A program made the translations under genes and the position numbers. From Paraburkholderia atlantica (GTDB lineage: Bacteria; Pseudomonadota; Gammaproteobacteria; Burkholderiales; Burkholderiaceae), in the NCBI RefSeq assembly GCF_009362785.1, contig NZ_WHNQ01000005.1:310001-374000 (forward strand): a stretch of DNA of 64,000 nucleotides, given 5' to 3'. Of the stretch, positions 1-8,312 are shown piece by piece. Position 1 is the first letter of the stretch, and the number at the start of each line of letters is the position of its first letter. The notes under the pieces are model-generated. The model was not told the DNA's origin. It worked only from the letters and a program-made list of their open reading frames with translations, and ran no database searches.

Positions 1-243
1 AATCTGGCGGCCGGCGGACTGGGTGTCGCGCGGCCGCTCAGCGAGCAGGATCGCAAGATCGCCGATACCCTCGCGCCGGTGCTGGCTGCGCGCGGCTTGC
101 TGCTGGTGGGGCTCGATGCGATCGGCGACTGGCTCACCGAAGTCAACGTCACGAGCCCGACGTGTTTCCGCGAGATCATGGATCAGACCGGCTTCGACGT
201 CGCCGCGATGTTCGTCGACGCGCTGGAGCGCGCGGTCGGCTGA
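1..243 (+). CDS. gshB: Glutathione synthetase, C-terminal fragment
   Basis: The open frame enters from the left window edge and gives 80 residues before TGA. It holds the end of the ATP-grasp domain of prokaryotic glutathione synthetase: a glycine-rich NLAAGG-like stretch, then [17 protein letters not shown], where the Glu-x-Asn metal/ATP ligands and the 'NVTSPT' signature lie. The enzyme joins gamma-glutamylcysteine and glycine using ATP in the cytoplasm. The family is about 315-320 residues, so only the last quarter is present. The downstream PTS gene is on the same strand after about 270 bp. Confidence 0.93.
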   Translation, partial: NLAAGGLGVARPLSEQDRKIADTLAPVLAARGLLLVGLDAIGDWLTEVNVTSPTCFREIMDQTGFDVAAMFVDALERAVG

Positions 244-365
244 CGCGCGGCGCTGGCTGCGCACACGCCTCGCGCGCCGACTTGAGCGGCGACTCGAGCG
301 GCCTTGATTGCCCGGCCGCACCCCCCAATCTGGGTAGTAAATCCGCATCAGGCGCGCCGTCGGGA

Positions 366-392
366 TTGGCGCGAAAATGAGGCTGCTACAAT
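366..392 (+). promoter_or_regulatory. Putative sigma-70 promoter upstream of the EIIA-ptsH genes
   Basis: TTGGCG at 366-371 and TACAAT at 387-392 lie 15 bp apart (16 if the -35 box is shifted by one base). They sit 120 bp before the EIIA start in the 269-bp gap after gshB. The -10 matches well and the -35 moderately. This is a sequence match only. Confidence 0.45.
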
Positions 393-512
393 GCCCGCTC
401 GCCCGACGATGCATCTGCGCCCTCGCGACCCACGGCCGGTCCGGGGCGATGGCGAACCGGGCTCTAGTCCCGGTCCACGGTTTGGGGCCGTTTCTTTTGC
501 AGTAAGGCTGAC

Positions 513-1040
513 ATGGCAGGCATTCTGATCATTGCGCACGCTCCATTCGCCACCGCGTTGCGCGATTGCATTTCCCACATCTATGGCGGTTTGCCGGCGC
601 GTATCGGCGTGATCGATGTGTCGCCGGATTGCGATCCCGCGCAGGTCGTCGCGTTCGCGGATTCGGAAGTCGCGCGGTTGAAGGAAGAGAACGGCGCGCT
701 CGTGTTGACTGACATGTTCGGCGCGACGCCGGCCAACATCGCAGGCCGGCTCGCCGCCGTCCCGGACGTGCGCGTGCTGTGCGGCGTCAATCTGCCGATG
801 CTGGTGCGCGCGGTCTGCTATCGCGCGACGCCGCTCGACACGCTCGTCGACAAGGCGCTCGCCGGCGCGACCAAGGGTGTGCACGCGATCGGACCGGCGA
901 CGCCGGAACCGGTCACGGCGCCAGCGTGCCCGGCCGATTGCCTGCCGGCGCTGCCGCCCGACGCGGCGCCCGCCGACTGTGTTCCCGCGTTGCCGGCCGA
1001 TGCCGATCTGACGCAGAAGCCGGACGCGCCCGGCTTGTAA
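513..1040 (+). CDS. PTS EIIA component, mannose/fructose (ManX) type
   Basis: A 175-residue cytoplasmic phosphocarrier. The N-terminus (GILIIAHAPFATAL) carries the conserved phosphorylatable His9 of mannose-family EIIA, and the LVLTDMFGATPANIA segment near residue 65 is the second family signature. The EIIA fold should end near residue 130. The remaining 45 residues are Pro/Ala/Asp-rich with two copies of a PADC-x-PALP-x-DA unit, so the protein is longer than a typical stand-alone EIIA. No EIIB/C/D genes are adjacent, and HPr follows after 124 bp. This arrangement in betaproteobacteria is usually read as a regulatory rather than a sugar-transporting PTS. Confidence 0.9.
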   Translation: MAGILIIAHAPFATALRDCISHIYGGLPARIGVIDVSPDCDPAQVVAFADSEVARLKEENGALVLTDMFGATPANIAGRLAAVPDVRVLCGVNLPMLVRAVCYRATPLDTLVDKALAGATKGVHAIGPATPEPVTAPACPADCLPALPPDAAPADCVPALPADADLTQKPDAPGL

Positions 1041-1164
1041 CTCGGGCTGGTTCGGAGGCGAACTTCGACGGATTCAAGCGGTATCGCAACGGCGTGAGGC
1101 ACATTGCAGCCGCTTTGCAGTTTCACCTTTCACCATTTCATTCACCCGCGCTTCGGACCATCAC

Positions 1165-1434
1165 ATGCTGCAACAGGAAACGACAATTGTGAACAAGCTG
1201 GGGCTGCACGCGCGCGCGTCGGCCAAGTTGACGCAACTCGCGGGCAACTACCAGGCGGAAATCTGGATGAGCCGCAATGGCCGTCGTATCAACGCGAAGA
1301 GCATCATGGGCGTGATGATGCTGGCCGCGGGCATCGGCAGTACCGTGCTGATCGAAACGGAAGGTACCGACGAACAGGAAGCGATGGACGCGCTGTTGAA
1401 ACTGATTGCCGATAAATTTGGCGAAGGTCAATAA
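1165..1434 (+). CDS. ptsH: Phosphocarrier protein HPr
   Basis: An 89-residue protein of normal HPr length. GLHARAS carries the active-site His15, phosphorylated by Enzyme I, and NAKSIMGVMML carries Ser46, the residue phosphorylated by HPr kinase. An hprK gene lies 59 kb away in this window, so both modifications are plausible in this organism. HPr passes phosphate from EI to EIIA proteins. A strong terminator follows directly and separates it from ptsI. Confidence 0.97.
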   Translation: MLQQETTIVNKLGLHARASAKLTQLAGNYQAEIWMSRNGRRINAKSIMGVMMLAAGIGSTVLIETEGTDEQEAMDALLKLIADKFGEGQ

Positions 1435-1468
1435 CGCGGCGCGCTTTGCGTTCGACAATTCCGAAAAT

Positions 1469-1495
1469 GCCGCGGCTCAGTCCGCGGTTTTTTTT
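1469..1495 (+). terminator. Rho-independent terminator after ptsH
   Basis: CCGCGG (1470-1475), loop CTCAGT, CCGCGG (1482-1487), then eight T. It is 35 bp past the ptsH stop. The presence of a strong terminator between ptsH and ptsI implies that ptsI also has its own promoter. Confidence 0.8.
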
Positions 1496-1583
1496 CGCCG
1501 CCGACATTTGAATATCAGAAGAGGCCCGCGGTTAATCGACATTAAAGGGATGTACAAGCGGCGCGAAAGCCGCAGGGAAGAGT

Positions 1584-1633
1584 GCGTAAGGCCACACGCG
1601 TGTATGGCGACATGCGCGTAAGGTGACACGCGT
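1584..1633. repeat. Two 18-bp imperfect direct repeats upstream of ptsI
   Basis: GCGTAAGGCCACACGCGT at 1584-1601 and GCGTAAGGTGACACGCGT at 1616-1633 differ at two central positions and are offset by 32 bp (about three helical turns). Each unit ends in ACACGCGT. They lie about 130-180 bp upstream of the candidate ptsI -10 box and could be a regulator site; no known consensus is recognised. Confidence 0.5.
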
Positions 1634-1763
1634 TTTCAATGTTTAAACCATTGTTCTGCGCGACGCGTATAGAGCGAAGCTTCGCCGGTACGAGGACACC
1701 TGATTGCGATTACCCGTGCTGCGCTGCACACACCGCCGGCATACTTCAAAAAGGCGCGGAATT

Positions 1764-1769
1764 TATAAT
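1764..1769 (+). promoter_or_regulatory. Candidate -10 box of the ptsI promoter
   Basis: A perfect TATAAT lies 66 bp before the ptsI start. No good -35 box is seen at 16-18 bp (ATACTT at 1741-1746). Because a terminator precedes it and ptsI follows, this is the best promoter candidate. Confidence 0.5.
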
Positions 1770-1834
1770 GCCAAGTACAGTCTGAGAGCATTGCAGCGGT
1801 TTGCCGCGGCATTACACAACTAGAGGAGGTGCGC

Positions 1835-3580
1835 GTGTCATTCACGCTGCATGGAATTCCCGTGTCACGCGGTATCGCCATTGGGCGGGCCTATCTGATC
1901 GCCCCGGCAGCACTCGACGTAGACCACTATCTGATCGAACCCGCGCAGATCGAAGGGGAGGTCGGGCGCTTTCGCGCGGCTCAGCAACGCGTGCATGAAG
2001 AACTCAACGTATTGCGCGCCGATCTCGCCGCGGATGCTCCTACTGAAATGGGCGCGTTCATCGACGTTCACATGATGATCCTGAACGACGTGATGCTCGT
2101 TCAGGAAACCATCGACTTGATCCGCACGCGCCGCTACAACGTCGAGTGGGCGCTGACCGAACAGCTCGAAAGACTCTCGCGCCATTTCGACGACATCGAA
2201 GACGAATACCTGCGCGAACGCAAAGCCGACATCGAACAGGTCGTCGAGCGCGTGCTGAAGGCGCTGGCGGGCGCGCCGGGCATCGTCGACAACGTGCATG
2301 GCGCGTGCGATGAAATGATCGTCGTCGCGCACGACATCGCGCCCGCCGACATGATGCAGTTCAAGACGCAGACGTTCCAGGGCTTCGTCACCGATCTCGG
2401 CGGGCGCACGTCGCATACCGCTATCGTCGCGCGCAGCCTCGGCATTCCGGCCGCGGTCGGCGTGCAGCATGCGAGCGCGCTGATCCGCCAGGACGATCTG
2501 ATCATCGTCGATGGCGACCACGGCATCGTGATCGTCGACCCCGCGCCGATCGTGCTCGAGGAATACTCGTATCGCCAAAGCGAGAAGGAGCTCGAGCAGC
2601 GCAAACTGCAACGGCTCAAGTTCTCGCCGACGCAAACGCTGTGCGGCACGCGCATCGAACTGTGCGCGAACATCGAGTTGCCGGACGACGCGCGCGCGGC
2701 GATCGAATCGGGCGCGACCGGCGTGGGTCTGTTTCGCACCGAGTTCCTGTTCATGAATCACAAGGACCGGATGGCCGAAGAGGAGGAGCAGTTCAGCGCG
2801 TATCGTCGCGCGGTCGAGCTGATGAACGGCTTGCCGGTCACGATCCGCACGATCGACGTCGGCGCCGACAAACCGCTCGATTCGATGGGCGGCGGCGACG
2901 GCTACGAGACCGCCGTGAATCCGGCGCTCGGTTTGCGCGCGATTCGCTGGAGCCTGTCCGAGCCGCAGATGTTCCTCACGCAGCTGCGCGCGATCCTGCG
3001 CGCGTCGGCGTTCGGCAAGGTGAAGATCCTGATCCCGATGCTCGCGCACGCGCAGGAAATCGACCAGACACTCGATCTGATCCGCGAAGCCAAGCGTCAA
3101 CTGGACGACGCGGGTATCGCTTACGATCCGAACGTGCAGGTCGGCGCGATGATCGAGATTCCGGCCGCGGCGATCGCATTGCCGCTGTTCCTGAAGCGAC
3201 TCGATTTCCTGTCGATCGGCACCAACGATCTGATCCAGTACACGCTCGCGATCGATCGCGCGGACAACGCGGTCGCGCATCTATACGACCCGCTGCATCC
3301 GGCCGTGCTGCATCTGATCGCGTTCACGCTGCGCGAGGCGAAGCGGGCAGGTGTGCCCGTCTCCGTGTGCGGAGAGATGGCGGGCGATCCGGCGTTGACG
3401 CGTCTGTTGCTCGGCATGGGCCTGACCGAGTTTTCGATGCATCCGAGCCAACTGCTCGAGGTCAAGCAGGAGGTGCTGCGCTCGCATCTGAAGACGCTCG
3501 AAAAGCCCGTGGCCGACGTGCTGGCTTCGTTCGAGCCGGAAGAGGTGCAGGCGGCGCTCAAGCGGGTCGCACTGGTTTGA
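1835..3580 (+). CDS. ptsI: PTS Enzyme I (phosphoenolpyruvate-protein phosphotransferase)
   Basis: Enzyme I takes phosphate from PEP and gives it to HPr. The N-terminal HPr-binding/phosphohistidine part contains GGRTSHTAIVARSLGIPA with the active His near residue 194. The C-terminal PEP-binding barrel shows GLFRTEFLFM, the IPMLAHAQE strand, and GTNDLIQYTLA followed by VCGEMAGD. Length (581 aa) is normal. Start choice: GTG codons lie at 1829 and 1835, and the Shine-Dalgarno AGGAGG at 1824-1829 overlaps the first, so the second, spaced 5 bp, is preferred. A terminator at 3613 ends the unit. Confidence 0.97.
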   Translation: MSFTLHGIPVSRGIAIGRAYLIAPAALDVDHYLIEPAQIEGEVGRFRAAQQRVHEELNVLRADLAADAPTEMGAFIDVHMMILNDVMLVQETIDLIRTRRYNVEWALTEQLERLSRHFDDIEDEYLRERKADIEQVVERVLKALAGAPGIVDNVHGACDEMIVVAHDIAPADMMQFKTQTFQGFVTDLGGRTSHTAIVARSLGIPAAVGVQHASALIRQDDLIIVDGDHGIVIVDPAPIVLEEYSYRQSEKELEQRKLQRLKFSPTQTLCGTRIELCANIELPDDARAAIESGATGVGLFRTEFLFMNHKDRMAEEEEQFSAYRRAVELMNGLPVTIRTIDVGADKPLDSMGGGDGYETAVNPALGLRAIRWSLSEPQMFLTQLRAILRASAFGKVKILIPMLAHAQEIDQTLDLIREAKRQLDDAGIAYDPNVQVGAMIEIPAAAIALPLFLKRLDFLSIGTNDLIQYTLAIDRADNAVAHLYDPLHPAVLHLIAFTLREAKRAGVPVSVCGEMAGDPALTRLLLGMGLTEFSMHPSQLLEVKQEVLRSHLKTLEKPVADVLASFEPEEVQAALKRVALV

Positions 3581-3612
3581 ATCCGACGCGCTTCGTCGCG
3601 CCTCGCTGAACG

Positions 3613-3638
3613 AAAACGCCGCAATGTGCGGCGTTTTT
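3613..3638 (+). terminator. Rho-independent terminator after ptsI
   Basis: AAAACGCCGCA, a two-base loop region, TGCGGCGTTTTT. It lies 33 bp after the ptsI stop and before the oppositely oriented moeB-like gene, so it ends the plus-strand unit. Confidence 0.85.
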
Positions 3639-3677
3639 CTATTTCGGTGTCGCTCGGACGGGCAGTGTAGAACGGCC

Positions 3678-4436
3678 TCAGGACCCGTGCGCGCGGCCGC
3701 ACACCGGGCAATCCGGCTGACGTCCGATGCGCATGGTGTTCCATTCCATCCGCAGCGAATCGAGCATCGTCAGGCGGCCCACGAGCGGGGTGCCGATTGC
3801 GCCGATGAGCTTCAGCGCTTCGGCAGCCTGCATCGAACCGACGATGCCGACCGTCGGCGCGAACACGCCCATCGTCGAGCAGGCGACTTCCTCGAACGGC
3901 TGATCTTCGGGAAACACGCACGCGTAGCATGGCGACGCTTCGTCGCGGAAGTCGAAAGTGCTGATCTGGCCGTCGAAGCGCAGCGCAGCGCCCGACACGA
4001 GCGGCACGCGATGCTTGACGCACGCGCGGTTGATCGCGTGACGCGTCGCGAAGTTGTCGGTGCAATCGAGCACGACATTCGCGTGGGGCACCTCGCGATC
4101 GAGCCACGCATCGTCGACGCGCTCAGCCACAGCGTTGACGACGACCTCGGGATTGATCTGCGCGAGCATTTCGCGCCCGGATTCGACCTTGCTGCGTCCA
4201 ACCGACGCGCTGACGTGCAGGATCTGGCGCTGCAGATTGGTCAGGTCGACGGTATCGGCATCGACGAGCGTCAGACGGCCGACGCCCGCCGCCGCGAGAT
4301 ACATCGCGGCCGGCGAACCGAGCCCGCCCGCGCCGACGATGATCGCGTGGGCGTCGATAAAACGCTGCTGTGCCTCGATGCCGATTTCGTCGACAAGGAT
4401 GTGGCGGGAGTAGCGAAGGAGTTGATCGTCGTTCAT
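3678..4436 (-). CDS. moeB: MoeB/ThiF/HesA-family sulfur-carrier adenylyltransferase
   Basis: A 252-residue E1-like enzyme. It starts with the RYSRHILVDEIG motif, followed by the nucleotide-binding glycine loop GAGGLGSPAAMYLAAAG, the NLQRQ motif, and DCTDNFATR containing the catalytic-type aspartate. Two Cys pairs (CYAC near residue 165 and CPVC near 243) fit the structural zinc site. The family adenylates the C-terminal Gly-Gly of MoaD or ThiS for molybdopterin or thiazole synthesis. It lacks a C-terminal rhodanese domain, and no moaD/thiS is adjacent, so which carrier it serves cannot be told from context. Confidence 0.92.
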   Translation of the reverse strand: MNDDQLLRYSRHILVDEIGIEAQQRFIDAHAIIVGAGGLGSPAAMYLAAAGVGRLTLVDADTVDLTNLQRQILHVSASVGRSKVESGREMLAQINPEVVVNAVAERVDDAWLDREVPHANVVLDCTDNFATRHAINRACVKHRVPLVSGAALRFDGQISTFDFRDEASPCYACVFPEDQPFEEVACSTMGVFAPTVGIVGSMQAAEALKLIGAIGTPLVGRLTMLDSLRMEWNTMRIGRQPDCPVCGRAHGS

Positions 4437-4608
4437 GGCGGGGCGCGTGGGGTGTGTCGCTAGGTCGCGGTGTCGCGCAAGGAGAGGCAGGCCGAGGGGC
4501 CGCGGCGCGCATTCGTGGCTGTTATTTTAATCGCGCGGGGAGGGTGGATGTTGCGGTTTGCCGTGAGGCGCCGCCGGTTGAGCGGCGGCTTTTGCTGAAA
4601 CTGCTGCG

Positions 4609-4645
4609 GCGTGTCTTCGCAGACTATTGTGCTGCGAAGACACGC
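4609..4645. terminator. Long perfect hairpin between the protease and moeB genes
   Basis: A 14-bp perfect stem (GCGTGTCTTCGCAG at 4609-4622 with its complement at 4632-4645) closes a 9-nt loop. It begins 14 bp past the stop of the minus-strand protease gene. No T-tract follows on either strand, so it may be a transcript 3'-end stabiliser, a processing site or a weak terminator. Confidence 0.5.
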
Positions 4646-4658
4646 GCGGGTTCGCTGC

Positions 4659-6242
4659 TTATTTGCCAGCGGGAGCCGGAGCCGGAGCCGAAGCCGGCGC
4701 CGGTCCCGATGCGCCCGGCACCGGTTGCGTCGGCTTCACCGCCACCGGCGCGGAGGCCGACGTGCCCGGCTTGTTCTGTGCGAGCCGGCGTTCCATCAGC
4801 GACTTCGATTCCTGAACCGGCTTGCCTTCGAGCTTGCCGACCGCCTGCTGCAGCATGAAGTCGTCGTTCGAACCGAACTCGACCGGCTTGCGTTCGCGTT
4901 CCTTCTGGCGCTGTTCCGGCGTCTTCTTGTCGTTCTGCTCTTCGAGCTGACGCAACTGCTCCATGCGCTCCGACTCGCGTTTCTCCGCTTCCTTCTTCTC
5001 GTTCGGGTCCTGCGTGTTCGCAAGGTGATTCGAGTAGTCGACTTCGCGGGTAACGAGCGCGTCGTCCGGATCGCCGTCCGCGTATTGATCGACCGGAAGA
5101 TCGGGGCGGATGCCCTTGTTCTGGATCGAACGGCCGCTCGGCGTGTAGTAATACGCGGTGGTCAGTCGCAGTGCGGTGTCCGCCGTCATGGGGCGTACGG
5201 TTTGCACCGAGCCCTTGCCGAACGTGGTCTTGCCGAGAAGCAGCGCGCGGTGCTGATCCTGCAGCGCGCCCGCGACGATTTCCGATGCCGACGCCGAGTA
5301 CGCGTTGGTCAGCACGATCATCGGCACGGTCTTGAAGATGGCCGGGACGTCCTTCAGCGGATCGCTGTCGAACGATTGCAGACGGTAGTTATCGTAGGTG
5401 TCGCGATAGATCTGCTTCGAATCCGGAATCTGGCCGTTGGTCGACACCACCACCGAATTCGGCGGCAGGAACGCGCCCGCGACGCCGACCGCGCTTTGCA
5501 GCAGACCGCCACCATTGTTGCGCAGGTCGAGGATGAGGCCCTTCAGGTTCGGCTCCTGGCGCGCGAGATCCTGCAGCTTGGCCGCGAGGTCAGGCGTGGT
5601 GCGCTCCTGGAAGCTCGTGATGCGCACGTACGCGAAGCCCGGCGCAACGATTTTGCCCTTCACCGACTGCACCTTGATGATTGCGCGCGTGACGGTGAGC
5701 GGGAACGTGCGGTCGTCGGTCTTGCGGAAGATGGTCAGCGTGACCTTGGTGCCCGGCTCGCCGCGCATCTGCTTGACCGCCTGGTCGAGCGTCATGCCGC
5801 GCACGGGCTTGTCGTTGATGCGCGTGATCAGGTCGCCCGGACGGATGCCGGCGCGGAACGCGGGCGTGTCTTCGATTGGCGAAATCACCTTGATCAGGCC
5901 GTCTTCCGACGAAATTTCGATGCCGAGGCCCGCGAAGCGGCCCTTGGTCTGCTCCTGCAGCTCTTCGTAGTCGGTCTTGTCGAGGTACGACGAGTGCGGG
6001 TCGAGGCTCGACACCATGCCCTTGATCGCGGCGGTGAGGAGCTTCTTGTCGTCGACCGGTTCGACGTATTCGTGCTTGATCTGCCCGAACACTTCGGCGA
6101 AGAGCCTGAGCTGGTCTAGCGGCAGCGGAGCGATCGCGGCGCTAGCGGGTTGCTGGGCCGAGGCGGAGAATTGCAAGGTGGCAAAGACACCGGTAGCAAG
6201 GCCCGCGGCAATCAGGCCGAAATTTTTCAGGTTCTTTCGCAT
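4659..6242 (-). CDS. S41-family C-terminal processing peptidase (CtpA/Prc type)
   Basis: A 527-residue periplasmic or membrane-anchored serine protease. The start chosen is the ATG giving MRKNLKNFG with a signal/anchor segment (IAAGLATGVFATLQFSASA) ending near residue 30. A PDZ domain spans about 100-190. The catalytic dyad is Ser318 in SASASEIVAG and Lys343 in FGKGSVQTV, 25 residues apart as in E. coli Prc. The tail is a Glu/Lys-rich probable coiled coil (450-480) and an Ala/Pro-rich end. Such proteases trim periplasmic and lipoprotein C-termini. Confidence 0.93.
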   Translation of the reverse strand: MRKNLKNFGLIAAGLATGVFATLQFSASAQQPASAAIAPLPLDQLRLFAEVFGQIKHEYVEPVDDKKLLTAAIKGMVSSLDPHSSYLDKTDYEELQEQTKGRFAGLGIEISSEDGLIKVISPIEDTPAFRAGIRPGDLITRINDKPVRGMTLDQAVKQMRGEPGTKVTLTIFRKTDDRTFPLTVTRAIIKVQSVKGKIVAPGFAYVRITSFQERTTPDLAAKLQDLARQEPNLKGLILDLRNNGGGLLQSAVGVAGAFLPPNSVVVSTNGQIPDSKQIYRDTYDNYRLQSFDSDPLKDVPAIFKTVPMIVLTNAYSASASEIVAGALQDQHRALLLGKTTFGKGSVQTVRPMTADTALRLTTAYYYTPSGRSIQNKGIRPDLPVDQYADGDPDDALVTREVDYSNHLANTQDPNEKKEAEKRESERMEQLRQLEEQNDKKTPEQRQKERERKPVEFGSNDDFMLQQAVGKLEGKPVQESKSLMERRLAQNKPGTSASAPVAVKPTQPVPGASGPAPASAPAPAPAGK

Positions 6243-6598
6243 AGAGTCTGTTGCGGTCGGAAGCGCGTGGCAGCGTCGATAAAGATTGGACGGACAAGTA
6301 TAACTGCACACCCGCCTGCTCAGGGCGCGGTGCAGGCAATCGTGCTTCGACAGTACGGGAAGGTCCTGGTTCTTGCGAACCGGCCCGCGGATGGCGAGCG
6401 GTGCGATATGTCACCCGACGGTGCGGAACCGACACTTGCCGCAGAAGGCCAGCGGATGCGGTCGCCGCTACGGTGATCTCTGCGGCGGACCGCTAAATCT
6501 GACCGCCGGGCGCAATACAGTATTTCTTGCCGGGCCGGTTGTCTCCGTGCGGCCCCGCGCGCTTTCGTCGCGAGGGGCCCGCGGCCGGAAACGCTCGG
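6243..6598. other. Intergenic region between the S41 protease and gpmA, 356 bp
   Basis: Both neighbours are on the minus strand, so this is the protease leader. No coding frame here looks real. A minus-strand TATACT hexamer lies at 6297-6302, 55 bp upstream of the protease start, without a convincing -35 box. Nothing else is recognised. Confidence 0.45.
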
Positions 6599-7345
6599 TC
6601 AGCCCGCCTTGCCCTGGCTCGCGACCGCGGCTTGTGCCTTCGCGATCGCGTCCTGGTCGCCGAGATAGTAGTGCTTGATCGGCTTCAGATCTTCGTCGAG
6701 TTCATAGACGAGCGGCACGCCGTTCGGAATGTTCAGGCCGACGATGTCGCTGTCCGAGATGTTGTCGAGGTACTTGACCAGCGCGCGGATCGAGTTGCCG
6801 TGCGCGGCGATCAGGATGCTGCGGCCTGACTTGATGGCCGGCGCAATCGACTCGTTCCACAGCGGCAGCACGCGCGCGACCGTGTCTTTCAGGCACTCGG
6901 TCAGCGGCAGTTGCTCGCGCGGCACCTTGGCGTAGCGCGGGTCGGTGTACGGCGCGCGCTCGTCGGTCGGCTCGAGCGCGGGCGGCGGCGTGTCGTAGCT
7001 GCGGCGCCAGACCAGCACCTGTTCGTCGCCGAATTTGGCGGCCGTTTCGGCCTTGTTCAGACCCGACAGCGCGCCGTAGTGGCGCTCGTTCAGGCGCCAC
7101 GAATGCACGACGGGCAGGTACATCAGGTCCATCTTGTCCTGCACGTGCCACAGCGTGCGGATCGCGCGCTTCAGCACCGACGTATAGGCGATGTCGAACG
7201 TGTATCCAGATTCCTTGAGCAGCACGCCCGCCTGCTGCGCCTCGAGGTTGCCCTGCTCGGTGAGGTCGACGTCGACCCAGCCGGTAAAGCGGTTTTCCTT
7301 GTTCCACGTCGATTCGCCGTGGCGGATGAGAACGAGTTTGTACAT
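6599..7345 (-). CDS. gpmA: 2,3-bisphosphoglycerate-dependent phosphoglycerate mutase
   Basis: A 248-residue glycolytic/gluconeogenic enzyme interconverting 3- and 2-phosphoglycerate. LIRHGEST at residues 7-13 holds the phosphohistidine (His9). The second catalytic His is in [14 protein letters not shown] near residue 182, and the [16 protein letters not shown] block is characteristic. Length is exactly that of the dPGM family. It is divergent from the rhodanese gene with a 137-bp shared regulatory gap. Confidence 0.97.
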   Translation of the reverse strand: MYKLVLIRHGESTWNKENRFTGWVDVDLTEQGNLEAQQAGVLLKESGYTFDIAYTSVLKRAIRTLWHVQDKMDLMYLPVVHSWRLNERHYGALSGLNKAETAAKFGDEQVLVWRRSYDTPPPALEPTDERAPYTDPRYAKVPREQLPLTECLKDTVARVLPLWNESIAPAIKSGRSILIAAHGNSIRALVKYLDNISDSDIVGLNIPNGVPLVYELDEDLKPIKHYYLGDQDAIAKAQAAVASQGKAG

Positions 7346-7431
7346 GTGAGTTGCCGGTCGGTAGTGAGGAAGCGGTCTTGCGCTGTGCGGTGCCTCTGGC
7401 GGCGCATCGCCATCGCGTCAAACGGTTATTT

Positions 7432-7437
7432 TATAAT
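7432..7437 (+). promoter_or_regulatory. Candidate -10 box for the rhodanese-grxC unit
   Basis: TATAAT, 46 bp before the GTG start of the rhodanese gene, within the gpmA/rhodanese divergent gap. The -35 region is weak (best candidate GTCAAA near 7416). It rests on the perfect -10 only. Confidence 0.45.
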
Positions 7438-7482
7438 GCTCGGGTTGACCTTTTCGATTTCTCTCTTTCCGGCGGATCTTCC

Positions 7483-7908
7483 GTGAAGTTTTTCACCGAA
7501 TACACAAACCTTGTCCTGATCGCAATCGTCCTTATCTCTGGTGGGTTGCTGCTGTGGCCGACCATCAGTCGGCGTGGACGTGGCGGCCTGTCGGCCGCTG
7601 AAGCTACCCAACTGATCAACCGGCGCAACGCGGCGGTCATCGATCTGCGGCCGTCCGCCGATTACGCCAAGGGGCACCTGCCCTCGGCACGGCATTTCGA
7701 ATTCGCGGAGTTGCAGGCGAAAGTCACGCAACTCGCGAAGAACAAGAGCAACCCGGTGCTGCTGGTATGCCAGACCGGCCAGCAGTCGAACAAGGCAGCG
7801 CGTATCGTGCAGGAAGCGGGATACGCGGAAGTCCATGTTCTCGAGGGCGGCGTCGACGCCTGGCAGAAAGCCGGTATGCCGGTTGTGAAACAAGGAGCAG
7901 CCAAGTGA
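7483..7908 (+). CDS. Membrane-anchored rhodanese-domain sulfurtransferase
   Basis: A 141-residue protein with an N-terminal transmembrane helix (about residues 8-27, LVLIAIVLISGGLLLWP) and one rhodanese domain. The active-site loop is LLVCQTGQQSNKAA with the catalytic Cys near residue 100, and the fold signatures AAVIDLRPSADYAKGHLP and VHVLEGGVDAWQKAG are intact. The start is GTG at 7483; longer in-frame extensions lack hydrophobic or family character. It overlaps grxC by 4 bp (GTGA), so the two are translationally coupled. The domain is expected to face the cytoplasm if the N-terminus is outside; the physiological sulfur acceptor is unknown. Confidence 0.9.
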   Translation: MKFFTEYTNLVLIAIVLISGGLLLWPTISRRGRGGLSAAEATQLINRRNAAVIDLRPSADYAKGHLPSARHFEFAELQAKVTQLAKNKSNPVLLVCQTGQQSNKAARIVQEAGYAEVHVLEGGVDAWQKAGMPVVKQGAAK

Positions 7909-8165
7909 ACAAAGTGATCATGTACAGCACCCAGGTGTGCCCGTATTGCCAGATGGCCGAACGTCTTTTAAAGTCGCGCGGCGTCGAGCACGTTGAGAAA
8001 GTACTGATCGATAAAGACCCGGCCCGTCGTGAGGAGATGATGACCCGGACCGGTCGTCGCACGGTGCCGCAGGTGTTCATCGGCGAGACGCATGTCGGCG
8101 GCTATGATGATCTTTCCGCGCTCGATCGCGCGGGCGGTCTGACGCCGCTGCTCGAAGCAGCCTGA
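7905..8165 (+). CDS. grxC: Glutaredoxin 3
   Basis: An 86-residue dithiol glutaredoxin. CPYC at residues 12-15 is the redox centre, TVPQVFIGETHVGGYDDL is the glutathione-binding region with its cis-Pro, and length matches GrxC. The start is GTG at 7905, overlapping the rhodanese stop, with AAGGAG at 7891-7896. It reduces disulfides and mixed disulfides with glutathione, fitting the gshB gene at the left edge. Confidence 0.96.
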   Translation: MNKVIMYSTQVCPYCQMAERLLKSRGVEHVEKVLIDKDPARREEMMTRTGRRTVPQVFIGETHVGGYDDLSALDRAGGLTPLLEAA

Positions 8166-8312
8166 GTTCGCGCGTTTCGCGCCGCGCGAGCGGGCGGACC
8201 ATTCGATAAGCCGGCGCGTGCGCTCCTCGCGGAGCCGGCGAGCCGGCGCAATAATCTGGCGGCCCATGCGTGCATCGGCCGCCGCCACGCATACCTATCA
8301 GGAATCACCATC

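Larger units (their letters stand above)
1435..1834. other. ptsH-ptsI intergenic region, 400 bp
   Basis: This stretch has no convincing gene. It holds the ptsH terminator, a pair of near-identical 18-bp direct repeats (1584-1601 and 1616-1633), a perfect TATAAT hexamer at 1764-1769 and a very strong Shine-Dalgarno at 1824-1829. Short frames in it lack ribosome sites and resemble no protein. Confidence 0.6.

Noticed and set aside
4570..4593. Plus-strand GCCGCC/GGCGGC hairpin with TTTT as a terminator
   Set aside because: No plus-strand gene ends upstream of it; both neighbours are on the minus strand. It probably has no terminator role.
4611..6119. Very long plus-strand frame (502 codons) opposite the S41 protease
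   Set aside because: It mirrors the protease coding strand and encodes Arg/Leu/Val-rich low-complexity protein, the usual antisense shadow in high-GC genes.
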